NCBI GenBank assembly: GCA_901456055.1
Contig: CABDWT010000016.1
Location: 124,001-188,000, forward strand
Direction: 5' to 3'
Origin: Phytobacter ursingii
GTDB lineage: Bacteria; Pseudomonadota; Gammaproteobacteria; Enterobacterales; Enterobacteriaceae
Length of the DNA: 64,000 nucleotides
Position numbers and translations under genes: made by a program. Each line of letters begins with the position of its first letter. Positions within the stretch are counted from its first letter, which is position 1. Positions 55,194 to 63,240 of the stretch are shown here, piece by piece. The notes beneath the pieces were generated by a model, which was not told the origin of the DNA, made no database searches, and saw only the letters and a program-made list of their open reading frames with translations.

Positions 55194-56219
55194 ATGAAGA
55201 AGATTGGATTTTTGTCATTTGGTCACTGGACGCCGTCGCCGCAGTCGGGAACCCGTTCGGCCGCTGACGCGTTGCTGCAATCCATCGATCTAGCGGTTGC
55301 CGCCGAAGAACTGGGGGCCGATGGCGCATATTTCAGGGTGCACCATTTTGCGCGGCAGTTAAGCTCGCCGTTCCCACTATTGGCGGCGATTGGGGCGAAA
55401 ACCAGCACAATCGAAATTGGCACGGGCGTTATCGATATGCGCTATGAGAACCCGCTCTATATGGCTGAAGACGCGGGGGCGGCCGATTTAATCTCCGGTG
55501 GGCGTTTACAACTGGGCATCAGCCGTGGCTCCCCCGAGCAGGTTATTGATGGCTGGCGCTACTTTGGCTACGCCCCGTCTGAGGGGGAAAATGAGTCGGA
55601 TATGGCACGTCGCCACACCGAAGTGCTGCTGGATGTGCTGCGCGGTGAAGGTTTTGCGAAACCCAATCCACAGCCGATGTTCCCGAACCCGCCGGGTCTG
55701 CTGCGTCCTGAACCTTTTTCCGACGGACTGCGTGAGCGTATCTGGTGGGGTGCAGGCTCTAACGCCACGGCAGTATGGGCGGCGAAGCTGGGGATGAATC
55801 TGCAAAGCTCGACGCTGAAAGATGATGAAACCGGCGAGCCGTTCCACATCCAGCAGGCAAAACAGATCCGTGCTTACCGCGAAGCCTGGGCCGAAGCGGG
55901 GCACACCCGTACGCCGCGTGTTTCGGTCAGCCGCAGTATTTTTGCCCTGATGAACGATCAGGACCGGATGTATTTCGGCTCAGGCCGTGACGACAGCGAT
56001 AAAGTCGGTTTTCTCGATGAGAAAACCCGGGCGATCTTCGGACGCAGCTTTGCCGCCGAGCCGGACAAGCTTGTCGAGCAACTGAAACAGGATGAAGCGA
56101 TTGCGGAAGCAGACACCTTGTTGCTGACGGTGCCAAATCAGCTGGGTGTGGAGTACAACGTGCATGTGATTGAGTCCATTCTGAAACATGTTGCTCCGGC
56201 GATGGGCTGGCGCGATTAA
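55194..56219 (+). CDS. LLM-class flavin-dependent oxidoreductase
   Basis: A 341-residue luciferase-like TIM-barrel flavoprotein (GFLSFGHWTPSPQSG at the start, then ADGAYFRVHHFARQ and IEIGTGVIDMRYENPLYMAE). It should use FMN, but the substrate is not known. A GAATAAGGACC site precedes the ATG. It lies 144 bases after the LysR gene and may be a separate transcript. A hairpin follows it. Confidence 0.87.
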   Translation: MKKIGFLSFGHWTPSPQSGTRSAADALLQSIDLAVAAEELGADGAYFRVHHFARQLSSPFPLLAAIGAKTSTIEIGTGVIDMRYENPLYMAEDAGAADLISGGRLQLGISRGSPEQVIDGWRYFGYAPSEGENESDMARRHTEVLLDVLRGEGFAKPNPQPMFPNPPGLLRPEPFSDGLRERIWWGAGSNATAVWAAKLGMNLQSSTLKDDETGEPFHIQQAKQIRAYREAWAEAGHTRTPRVSVSRSIFALMNDQDRMYFGSGRDDSDKVGFLDEKTRAIFGRSFAAEPDKLVEQLKQDEAIAEADTLLLTVPNQLGVEYNVHVIESILKHVAPAMGWRD

Positions 56220-56226
56220 AAAGTAA

Positions 56227-56260
56227 TAACGCCTCGCACAATTCGACAGGCGAGGCGTTA
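56227..56260. terminator. Hairpin between convergent genes
   Basis: TAACGCCTCGC (56227-56237) pairs perfectly with GCGAGGCGTTA (56250-56260) around a 12-base loop. It lies between the convergent flavoprotein and cyclotransferase-like genes. The T run is weak on both strands, so termination is probable but not certain. Confidence 0.55.
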
Positions 56261-56277
56261 CATCAGATTCAAATCGC

Positions 56278-56613
56278 TTACGGGTGAGCTTGCGGCTGTA
56301 GTTGATAAATCCAGGCGCTGACCCGCTCGCCATTCGTAGTGGTGACGTCAACCTCAACGCGATCGTAGCCCTCTTCAAACTCATCCAGCATCGGCCAGTG
56401 TGCGTCAAGGTTATCGGAGATAAACAGGTAACCCTGGACCTGCGTTCCGTCTTTCTGCAAAACAATGCCCGGAAAATCTGCCGCCGCGCCCCAGCCGCGT
56501 TCGTAAAACGTGCCTGTCACATACCCCGGCAGCCACTCGCCGCCGATGTTTTCCAGAATATATGCATTAGAGTGGCCCGGGCGTAGTGTCCCGTAGACAA
56601 ACAAGCGTTCCAT
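56278..56613 (-). CDS. Gamma-glutamylcyclotransferase family protein
   Basis: A 111-residue GGCT-fold protein with the N-terminal VYGTLRPG motif (residues 6-13) and the acidic motif LDEFEEGYDR, where Glu80 is the probable catalytic residue. Relatives include YtfP. The reaction in this protein is not established; it may act on gamma-glutamyl amines or peptides. Confidence 0.85.
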   Translation of the reverse strand: MERLFVYGTLRPGHSNAYILENIGGEWLPGYVTGTFYERGWGAAADFPGIVLQKDGTQVQGYLFISDNLDAHWPMLDEFEEGYDRVEVDVTTTNGERVSAWIYQLQPQAHP

Positions 56614-56737
56614 TTTCCCTCGTTAGCTCACGCAATATTGCCCCCAATGGGGAAAGAAGTGTCTTCAAAATAAGAGGTTATCACGCATGTCGCAACCTGT
56701 TGCTCATCGGGTTTTGTTATCGCTGTGCGGCGAAGGA

Positions 56738-57028
56738 TTACCAGAATCGCCACCACGGATGATGTTCTGCAAGGTATTGTTCGAGATGTTCAGTGATATG
56801 ACCTTGTTCTTCCGGGATAGCCTGCAATCTGATTTGTACCACCTTACCTTTGATGCTAAAGAACAGCGACAAGCCATCCTCGTAAGCCAAATAGCTTGAA
56901 CCCACAAATTTCCAGACGTCACCTTTGCAACGGGTGATCCTGTCGTAATCGACGAAGGTTTTCGTCACCTTATAATATTTACCGGCAACCAGATGTCTGT
57001 AGGTTTGTTTGAGTTTGTGGGTGTCCAT
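56738..57028 (-). CDS. DUF3601-like protein
   Basis: A 96-residue hypothetical protein (MDTHKLKQTYRHLVAGKYYK at the start) with a small beta-rich central part (YYKVTKTFVDYDRITRCKGD) and a C-terminal segment rich in His and Trp. It resembles the uncharacterised DUF3601 family. The start follows AAGGA at a longish distance; the frame is open for 10 codons upstream. No function is assigned. Confidence 0.65.
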   Translation of the reverse strand: MDTHKLKQTYRHLVAGKYYKVTKTFVDYDRITRCKGDVWKFVGSSYLAYEDGLSLFFSIKGKVVQIRLQAIPEEQGHITEHLEQYLAEHHPWWRFW

Positions 57029-57288
57029 GGTGTGGGTTCCTTTGCCTGACGCTGGCAATGATAGGCGAGAACGCAGGAAGAGGGGAGTTTATGTGATCAT
57101 GGACAGGGGGTGAAAAGGGGGTTGTATACGCAAAATAGTTGGATGCCGGCTGAGAGCGAGGAGTGGAGCAGAGCGTGAATCTCTGCCCCTTATTCATCGC
57201 CACCCTTCGCGGTGCCAGTGGCGCATACTGAACTATTTCAACCCTTGCCAAACGGCCTGGCTGTATCACCGCTCCCTAAGCGGTCATG

Positions 57289-57828
57289 TTATAACACGCC
57301 CAGTTGTTTCATCAGGGTCAGATTATCTTCAAGATGCCAGTTCGCGATGATTTTATTGTTCCTGACCTGATAGATATCCGTCGCGATGAAATCAACCTGC
57401 TGGCCCTTTCCTTTTAGTTTGCCGAAGGTTCCCGTGAAATGTCCGCGGAAATGAAGGTGCGATACCACGCGATCGCCTGCAACGATCATCTGCTCAACCT
57501 CACAACGCAGATCCGGAACGGCGGTACGGAAGGCCCGGGAAGCCAGGAGCGCGCCTTCCGGCCCCTGCTTGCGGCCTTCAGGCGGCGTCTTATCGACAAA
57601 ATTATCGGCCAGAGCCTCGCGGGCCAGGGCTTCATCACCCGTATTCCAGAAGGTTGCGTAACGTCGGGCAACGGTTTCAAGCGCAGTCACATGCGCTGAT
57701 GATGTATGGCTTTCCACAATCAATTCATGGGGTTTCACCAGCTCATGCGGCGCTGAAAACACAGCGCTGGAGATGGGAAGCAGCATAAGCGCTGCCAGAC
57801 GGGGAGGATAAAGCGTTATTTTGTTCAT
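57289..57828 (-). CDS. SnoaL-like (polyketide cyclase/ester cyclase type) secreted protein
   Basis: A 179-residue protein with a signal peptide (about residues 1-26, ending ISSAVFSA) and a SnoaL/NTF2-like domain (RRYATFWNTGDEALAREALA, then HLHFRGHFTGTFG). The start MNKITLYPP follows AAGGA at 7 bases. It is downstream of an SDR gene by 76 bases and may be in the same operon. The ligand is unknown. The 260 bases between it and the DUF3601-like gene show nothing recognisable. Confidence 0.78.
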   Translation of the reverse strand: MNKITLYPPRLAALMLLPISSAVFSAPHELVKPHELIVESHTSSAHVTALETVARRYATFWNTGDEALAREALADNFVDKTPPEGRKQGPEGALLASRAFRTAVPDLRCEVEQMIVAGDRVVSHLHFRGHFTGTFGKLKGKGQQVDFIATDIYQVRNNKIIANWHLEDNLTLMKQLGVL

Positions 57829-57904
57829 AAAAGGTCCTTGGTGTTGCCTCAGAGAAACCGGTGACACGGGCACATTTCAGGCACCCGTGGATAAAACGTG
57901 AGGG

Positions 57905-58627
57905 TCAGTTAATCAGCGCGCCGCCTTCGATATCCAGAAGGGTTCCGGTGACAAAGGGGTTGTCCATCACAAACAGATACCCTTTTGCAATGTCCTCTGG
58001 CCGACCGAAGGCTTTGGCCGGCAGATTTTCAGCGGCAGAGGCAAGCATTTTTTCGCGGGCAGCAGGATCCATGCCTGCATAAGCCTCGGTATCTGTCAGC
58101 CCCGGGCTCACTGCGTTTACCCGCAGCGGAGAAAGCTCTTTCGCCAGCACTTTAACGGCTGACTCCAGGGCCGCGTTCATGGTGGTCTTGACGATAGTTC
58201 CCGCGACAGTGCGGCGGGAAACAAAGCCGCTGGTCAGCGTCAGGGTGCCCCGGGGACGAATATTTTTACTCAGATACCTGGCGACATGGATGCTGCCCCA
58301 GAATTTGGTATCGAAAGCCTGCCGGGCCTCGTTCAGATTCAGTGAAGTGAGCGCGCCGCCAGGTGCATGCGATCCCGCCGTCACAATGATGTTATCTACC
58401 TCTCCGAGCGTCTGGCTAAGCTGAATCACTTCCTCTTCTTTGCTGATATCAAGGACGATGGTGTTCACTGCGGCTTTTTTCTGGCTCAGGAACTGTCTGG
58501 CCCGCGCCAGCTTTTCACTGTCACGTCCAGCAAGAATCAGGCTCTCTCCCCGTTCAGCCAGCGCCTGGGCTACGGCAAAGCCAATCCCGGAAGCCCCGCC
58601 GATGAGTAATGTTTTCTTCGCCATCAT
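57905..58627 (-). CDS. Short-chain dehydrogenase/reductase
   Basis: A 240-residue classical-type SDR with the cofactor motif IGGASGIGFAVAQAL. The usual YxxxK catalytic motif is not in the expected place; the region reads SRRTVAGTIVKTTMNAALES, so the active site is degenerate or divergent. Two adjacent ATG codons are possible; GAGG is 6 bases before the first. It begins 1 base after the old yellow enzyme gene stops. Confidence 0.82.
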   Translation of the reverse strand: MMAKKTLLIGGASGIGFAVAQALAERGESLILAGRDSEKLARARQFLSQKKAAVNTIVLDISKEEEVIQLSQTLGEVDNIIVTAGSHAPGGALTSLNLNEARQAFDTKFWGSIHVARYLSKNIRPRGTLTLTSGFVSRRTVAGTIVKTTMNAALESAVKVLAKELSPLRVNAVSPGLTDTEAYAGMDPAAREKMLASAAENLPAKAFGRPEDIAKGYLFVMDNPFVTGTLLDIEGGALIN

Positions 58628-58628
58628 G

Positions 58629-59738
58629 TTATGCCTCGTCGGTTTTGTAGAACGGATAATCGGTATAGCCTGCGCAGCTTCCGCCAAAGAGCGTGGCAGG
58701 ATTGCTTATGGTCGCTAATGGAAGGTTATTCCTGAGCCGGTACGGCAGGTCAGGGTTGGCAATAAACGGGCGGCCAAAGGCAAACAGGTCGGCCAACCCC
58801 GCCTTAAGAAGTTTGTCCACTTTGTCCTGGTTGTAATTTCCGGCGACAATAAGGGTGCCGCTGAAGGTGGCGCGTAATGTTTCGCGAAAATCAGCAGGTA
58901 CCTGTGGGGCATCGTCCCAGTCGGCCTCCGCCAGGTGGATATAGGCGATACCTTTCTTCTCGCACCACGCAGCCAGCGCGAGGATCGCTTCAGTCACCTG
59001 TGGGTCGTTCATTCCGCGTTGGGTGATGAAAGGGGAAAGGCGTATGCCTGTGCGCGAATTGCCGATGGCGTCGCTGATGGCTTCCAGCACCTCCTGCGCA
59101 AAACGGATCCGGTTAGCCAGGCTGCCGCCATACTGATCGGTGCGTTTGTTCGATGTCCGGCGAAGAAACTGATCGATCAGATAGCCATTACCGCCGTGCA
59201 CCTCAATCCCATCAAAACCGGCGTTAATAGCATTTAGCGCGGCCTGCCGGTAATCGGCGATAATGTGCTGAATATCAGCATGCTCAAGTGCCCGCGGTTG
59301 TGGGCAGTCGACCATATGTCCTTCCCCCTGCTCATCAACAACCCATACCTGGGCATCGGGTGCGAGTGCAGAGGGCGCGACAGGTTTACCATCTGCATGG
59401 AAACCCGCATATGACATGCGCCCAACGTGCCAGAGCTGGGAAAAGATAATCCCACCTGCACGGTGGACGGCTTCTGTGCTAAGCCGCCATCCTTCAACCT
59501 GCTCAGGGGAGTGCAGGCCTGGTGTCCAGGAATACCCCTGGCCCTGAGGTGAAATCTGCGTGGCTTCTGTGATGATCAAACCCGCGCTGGCGCGTTGCTG
59601 GTAATACGCCGCCATGAGTGCGGAAGGAATGTTTCCCGGCTGCAATGCCCGCGCCCGGGTCATCGGCGCCATCACGATGCGGTTTTTCAGGTTGAGGGCC
59701 TTTAGCGAGTAGCTATCAAAAAGTGTACGATTTTCCAT
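58629..59738 (-). CDS. Old yellow enzyme family alkene reductase (NemA-like)
   Basis: A 369-residue FMN TIM barrel resembling N-ethylmaleimide reductase. The substrate-binding pair is His181/Asn184 in EVHGGNGYLIDQFL, whereas E. coli NemA has His-His; Tyr186 is the probable proton donor. It reduces activated alkenes with NADPH in known relatives. It leads a cluster with an SDR and a SnoaL-like gene and is divergent from a LysR gene. Confidence 0.9.
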   Translation of the reverse strand: MENRTLFDSYSLKALNLKNRIVMAPMTRARALQPGNIPSALMAAYYQQRASAGLIITEATQISPQGQGYSWTPGLHSPEQVEGWRLSTEAVHRAGGIIFSQLWHVGRMSYAGFHADGKPVAPSALAPDAQVWVVDEQGEGHMVDCPQPRALEHADIQHIIADYRQAALNAINAGFDGIEVHGGNGYLIDQFLRRTSNKRTDQYGGSLANRIRFAQEVLEAISDAIGNSRTGIRLSPFITQRGMNDPQVTEAILALAAWCEKKGIAYIHLAEADWDDAPQVPADFRETLRATFSGTLIVAGNYNQDKVDKLLKAGLADLFAFGRPFIANPDLPYRLRNNLPLATISNPATLFGGSCAGYTDYPFYKTDEA

Positions 59739-59837
59739 TTTCTGTCCCCGTAATGAATTGTTGAAAGTACTTTACGCGGCGTCAGATTTTTTGATAATGG
59801 CATGAAAATAGGATTCTCTTTTCAGGATTACTGAATA

Positions 59838-60749
59838 ATGGGAAAGCTTGAAGATATGACGCTGCTCGTTGCAGTGGTGGAGGCGGGCGGGCTTTCAGCT
59901 GCGGGTCGGCGTATGGGACTCTCGGCGGCTACCATGACCGCCAGGCTAAAGGCGATTGAAGAGCGTTATCAGACCCGGTTATTTCATCGCTCTACTCGCG
60001 CCATTACCATGACGCGTGCCGGTGAAGAGCTCTATCACGCTGCGCTGCGCGTCCTGGAGGAAATGAACCACGCGGAGTCGCTGCTTACGCAAAAAGAAGG
60101 CGTGCTCAGCGGTAATATTCGCATTTCGGCCCCCTCCGATTTTGGTCGACAGTATCTCAGCCCGGCGCTGCTCGATTTTTCCCGGCTACATCCGGCAGTG
60201 AAAAGCTCGGTATACCTGGGGGAAAATGTTGAAGATCTGGTCGCCAACCGTCTGGATATGAGCATTCGCTTCGGAAACCTGCCAGACAGCAGCCTGGTCG
60301 TGAAAAATATCCGCCCGAATCACAGGGTACTGGTCGCCTCCGCCAGTTATCTCCAGGCGGCGGGCACACCCGATACCATTGAGGATCTACACCGCCACCG
60401 ATGTCTGGCGCTGGAACTGCGCGGCATGGTCATGAACGAATGGCGTTTTGAGCACGATGGTAAACAGAGTGCATTACGTTTTACCCCAGCCATGGTATGT
60501 GACGATGGTGCGCTACTCCGCCAGTGGGTGCTGGCCGATGCGGGTATTGCCAGTAAGTCATGGTGGGATGTAAAGCGTGATGTGGAACAGGGGAGGTTGC
60601 GCCTGTTGTTTGCGGAAAGTTTTATCGGGTTTAGCCGCTTTGATAAAAAAAATGTCGGGCTGCAATTTGTCTATCCACAGCGACGCCTGCAGCCGCTACC
60701 GGTTACCACCTTCACACAGTTTTTTATTGACTGGCTGGAAAATGAGTAG
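59838..60749 (+). CDS. LysR-family transcriptional regulator
   Basis: A 303-residue regulator with the N-terminal helix-turn-helix GGLSAAGRRMGLSAATMTAR and a C-terminal effector domain, of the type that controls neighbouring dehydrogenase genes. It is divergent from the old yellow enzyme gene across a 99-base spacer and is probably its regulator. The inducer cannot be read from sequence. Confidence 0.88.
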   Translation: MGKLEDMTLLVAVVEAGGLSAAGRRMGLSAATMTARLKAIEERYQTRLFHRSTRAITMTRAGEELYHAALRVLEEMNHAESLLTQKEGVLSGNIRISAPSDFGRQYLSPALLDFSRLHPAVKSSVYLGENVEDLVANRLDMSIRFGNLPDSSLVVKNIRPNHRVLVASASYLQAAGTPDTIEDLHRHRCLALELRGMVMNEWRFEHDGKQSALRFTPAMVCDDGALLRQWVLADAGIASKSWWDVKRDVEQGRLRLLFAESFIGFSRFDKKNVGLQFVYPQRRLQPLPVTTFTQFFIDWLENE

Positions 60750-60858
60750 AAGCTGATGAGCTGTTCTCCGTTAGTTGAAAGCCCCGCACTGGCTAATACG
60801 CTTACCCGCCGCTGGCCCATAGGTGGAAGGTTAATTGCCGAAGCGTTAGGTATCGCGC

Positions 60859-60996
60859 GTGAAAAATCTGGCCTTTGCGCTGTTGCTGATGTTCCTCTGG
60901 AACAGCCCGGAACCGGAAGATGCGCCGCATTTTGATTATCTGATTCGTCAAAATCCTTTGCATCGCAAATACCTTCCCTGCAACGGATCATCATAA
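60859..60996 (+). pseudogene. Short ORF, possible gene remnant
   Basis: A GTG-started frame of 45 codons (MKNLAFALLLMFLWNSPEPE at the start) has normal codon choice and a hydrophobic N-terminus. It ends inside a decayed Rhs fragment on the other strand. It may be the broken end of a gene cut by Rhs rearrangement, or chance. The 206 bases before the Rhs remnant hold nothing else recognised. Confidence 0.25.
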
Positions 60997-61375
60997 CGAT
61001 ACCGGTTATAATAAAGCCCGTCTCCCCGTCATCTTGCTACCCCGGCAGGCGGATAAGCTGTTGCAGACTGTGCGGATTATGCTCACTGAGCACATTACCC
61101 CAGGCGTCATATTCCGCTGACCACTCCGCTTTCCCCTCCGCGTTAATCAGAGCCAGCGGCAGGCCCCGGTGGTCGCAGTGGTACAGGTGGATTTTTCTCT
61201 GCGGTATGTATTCCGGCTCCATCTGGTTTTGTATCTGCTCCAGCGTCAGGCCGCACTGTGCCAGCCACGCCTGGCCAGGCTCACTAAGTTCCCCGCGCTG
61301 AAGCTCTGCCTCCAGCGTATCCACCAGTTCCGGTGGGAAGGTCGCGTTGGCCTGCTGCTTGAACTTCTCTGTTAT
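60955..61375 (-). pseudogene. Decayed Rhs core fragment
   Basis: Minus-strand sequence encodes about 105 residues of Rhs core ([20 protein letters not shown], then [15 protein letters not shown] and [18 protein letters not shown]). At RLPG the next codon is TAG where the intact copies have CAG, and one G is lost shortly after, so the [15 protein letters not shown] part is out of frame. Homology fades near 60955 and no C-terminal toxin domain follows. This is a dead, displaced Rhs end. Confidence 0.85.
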
Positions 61376-61382
61376 GCTCAAA

Positions 61383-61820
61383 TTACTTATTATCTTTAAG
61401 CTTAATAACATGAATGTCATCATATACTATTTGCTTTATTTTATATTTACCGTCTTCTTTTTTTACAACAAACAATTCATTTAATTCATAATTGGTATAT
61501 GTCGAATGATAAAATACCTTTATATTGTCTTCCCCAATAAGAGCCTGAACTTGATCGCTTTTTAATAATCTGCCATATTGATAGCTACCAAGCACAGCGA
61601 GATTTTTATTCATGAGGGCAAAATAATCTGACTTTGTCATTGAATCCTTAAATTCTTTCGAAACTATATTGGTGTAGATGTAGTCAAAGTCTTTTGAGTT
61701 AAATTTATCGTGAAATAACTCTATGGTAAATATTGCATCATGTCTATCTTTATCATCACACCCAACTAATGACACAATGCAAAGCACCAATAAACTTATA
61801 AGGAGTTTGTAATTATTCAT
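61383..61820 (-). CDS. Lipoprotein, candidate immunity protein
   Basis: A 145-residue protein with a signal peptide and lipobox (LVGC, Cys21). The mature part is rich in Lys, Asp, Tyr and Asn and much more AT-rich than the surroundings, a sign of transfer. It follows the orphan Rhs tip by 1 base, where immunity genes normally sit. The Asp residues after the lipid Cys (CDDK) suggest inner-membrane retention under the +2 rule. No family is recognised. Confidence 0.75.
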   Translation of the reverse strand: MNNYKLLISLLVLCIVSLVGCDDKDRHDAIFTIELFHDKFNSKDFDYIYTNIVSKEFKDSMTKSDYFALMNKNLAVLGSYQYGRLLKSDQVQALIGEDNIKVFYHSTYTNYELNELFVVKKEDGKYKIKQIVYDDIHVIKLKDNK

Positions 61821-61821
61821 A

Positions 61822-62640
61822 TTAATTCACTATACATTTTGTGTATTGTTGACAAGTAATAAGACCAGTAAATTCCCCGCCTCCGAGTCCCCCACTGAGG
61901 GTCGCCGATATATGCATAGGGTCATCTACACCATTTAATTCAGATAATACTGTTACAGCACCATTGGCAACTAACCCCACATCAGTTGTCGCACCCTTGT
62001 AATATGATGAACCAGATGTTGGCGGCGCATTAGTGACAGTACCAGAAAGAGACGCTCCCCCGGCTACTCCTATACCACCACCTTCACAGGCCATTGCATA
62101 AGCACAGAGATCTAATCCTTTATCACCATTTCCTGTAAGAATTCCAGCAGCCACACTTCCTCCAGCAATGCCATAAGCCGACAGACCAACATCAAGGCCT
62201 AAGGAAAACAACAACGGTGAGTATGTCGGCCCATTAGCTGCATCTATTGCTGCTATTGCATCCTCGTAAGACATATGACCTTCCGATGCAGCATTAACTG
62301 CGGAACCTGCCCATTTACCAAATTCACCACCAAACGCCATCAATCCCAACGCGTCAATCCTACTGATTGGATTTCCATCCGCATACTCATATAAGTTCCA
62401 CCCTCCCTGCAACCCAATCGGATCCTGCGTGATATACCTCCCCAGCAAGGGATCGTAATGACGATACCGGTTATAATAAAGCCCCGTCTCCCCGTCATAT
62501 TGCTGCCCCGGCAGGCGGATAAGCTGTTGCAGACGGTGCGGATTATACTCACTGAGCACATTACCCCAGGCGTCATATTCCGCTGACCAGTCTGTTTTTC
62601 CATCGCTGTTTATCAGCGCCAGCTGTAGCGCGTGTTCTGC
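61822..62640 (-). pseudogene. Orphan Rhs C-terminal tip
   Basis: An open frame runs from just after a TGA (62643-62641) to 61822. It starts abruptly within the Rhs core at [20 protein letters not shown] and continues through [20 protein letters not shown] and [14 protein letters not shown] to the DALGL boundary. A variable Gly/Ala-rich domain of about 175 residues follows, with a hydrophobic stretch ([20 protein letters not shown]) and a C-terminal CQQYTKC pair. There is no own start site; GTG at 62559 is the first possible. It looks like a displaced tip kept as a donor for recombination. Confidence 0.82.
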
Positions 62641-62655
62641 TCAAACGCGCCGGAT

Positions 62656-63240
62656 TTACTTCTCCTCACTACGAAGGACTCCATGTTGTATTTCCGTTAC
62701 ACATTCGTAAGATTCATTTTTTTCAGGAAGATGCGCTGTCATACGAGCATACGTTGAATTTTCTGCTTTAAAATATTCAATCATACGTGGGCTATCAAGA
62801 ATTGCTAATAATTGTGCTGGGTCGCTGCTTTTTTTCTGAACGAAAGCTCCCCTGATATGGCTCATAGCATCTTTATTAACAAATCTGTCATCAAAAAAGG
62901 CTGTTTTTTCAGCCGTATCTAACAAATCCTGCAAAGATCCTTCAGCAGGAGGGTTTTCATTAGGACGCAATGTTCCAAGAACAATTAAGAGTCTTGCACC
63001 ATTTGGAATAAATTTATTATTTTTACACGTCCCCAGTTCTGTTTGCCAGTAATATTCACCTATATCTTCACTTCTGTACCATTTCCATACAGGCTTAACA
63101 TTTAAGACAGGGAATGAAGAAGCTATAGTGCTCCTCGTAAATGCTGTGAGACAAATATGATTTTTAGGTTGTATTTCACAAGTTGCTATCGCATCAAAAT
63201 TAATTAATAGTATCAACAAAAAGAAAAAAACGGGTTTCAT
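62656..63240 (-). CDS. Secreted protein, candidate Rhs immunity protein
   Basis: A 194-residue protein with a clear signal peptide ([20 protein letters not shown]) and at least four cysteines in the mature part (TCEIQ, HICLT, GTCKN, YECVT), so it is probably periplasmic with disulfides. It overlaps the end of the Rhs gene by 4 bases. Position implies immunity against that Rhs tip, and export implies a toxin acting in the envelope or periplasm. No family is recognised. Confidence 0.75.
   Translation of the reverse strand: MKPVFFFLLILLINFDAIATCEIQPKNHICLTAFTRSTIASSFPVLNVKPVWKWYRSEDIGEYYWQTELGTCKNNKFIPNGARLLIVLGTLRPNENPPAEGSLQDLLDTAEKTAFFDDRFVNKDAMSHIRGAFVQKKSSDPAQLLAILDSPRMIEYFKAENSTYARMTAHLPEKNESYECVTEIQHGVLRSEEK

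Noticed and set aside
61376-61423. Start of the decayed Rhs fragment inside the lipoprotein gene
   Set aside because: The open frame begins upstream, but Rhs similarity starts only after the lipoprotein stop region; the first 15 or so residues are a chance extension.
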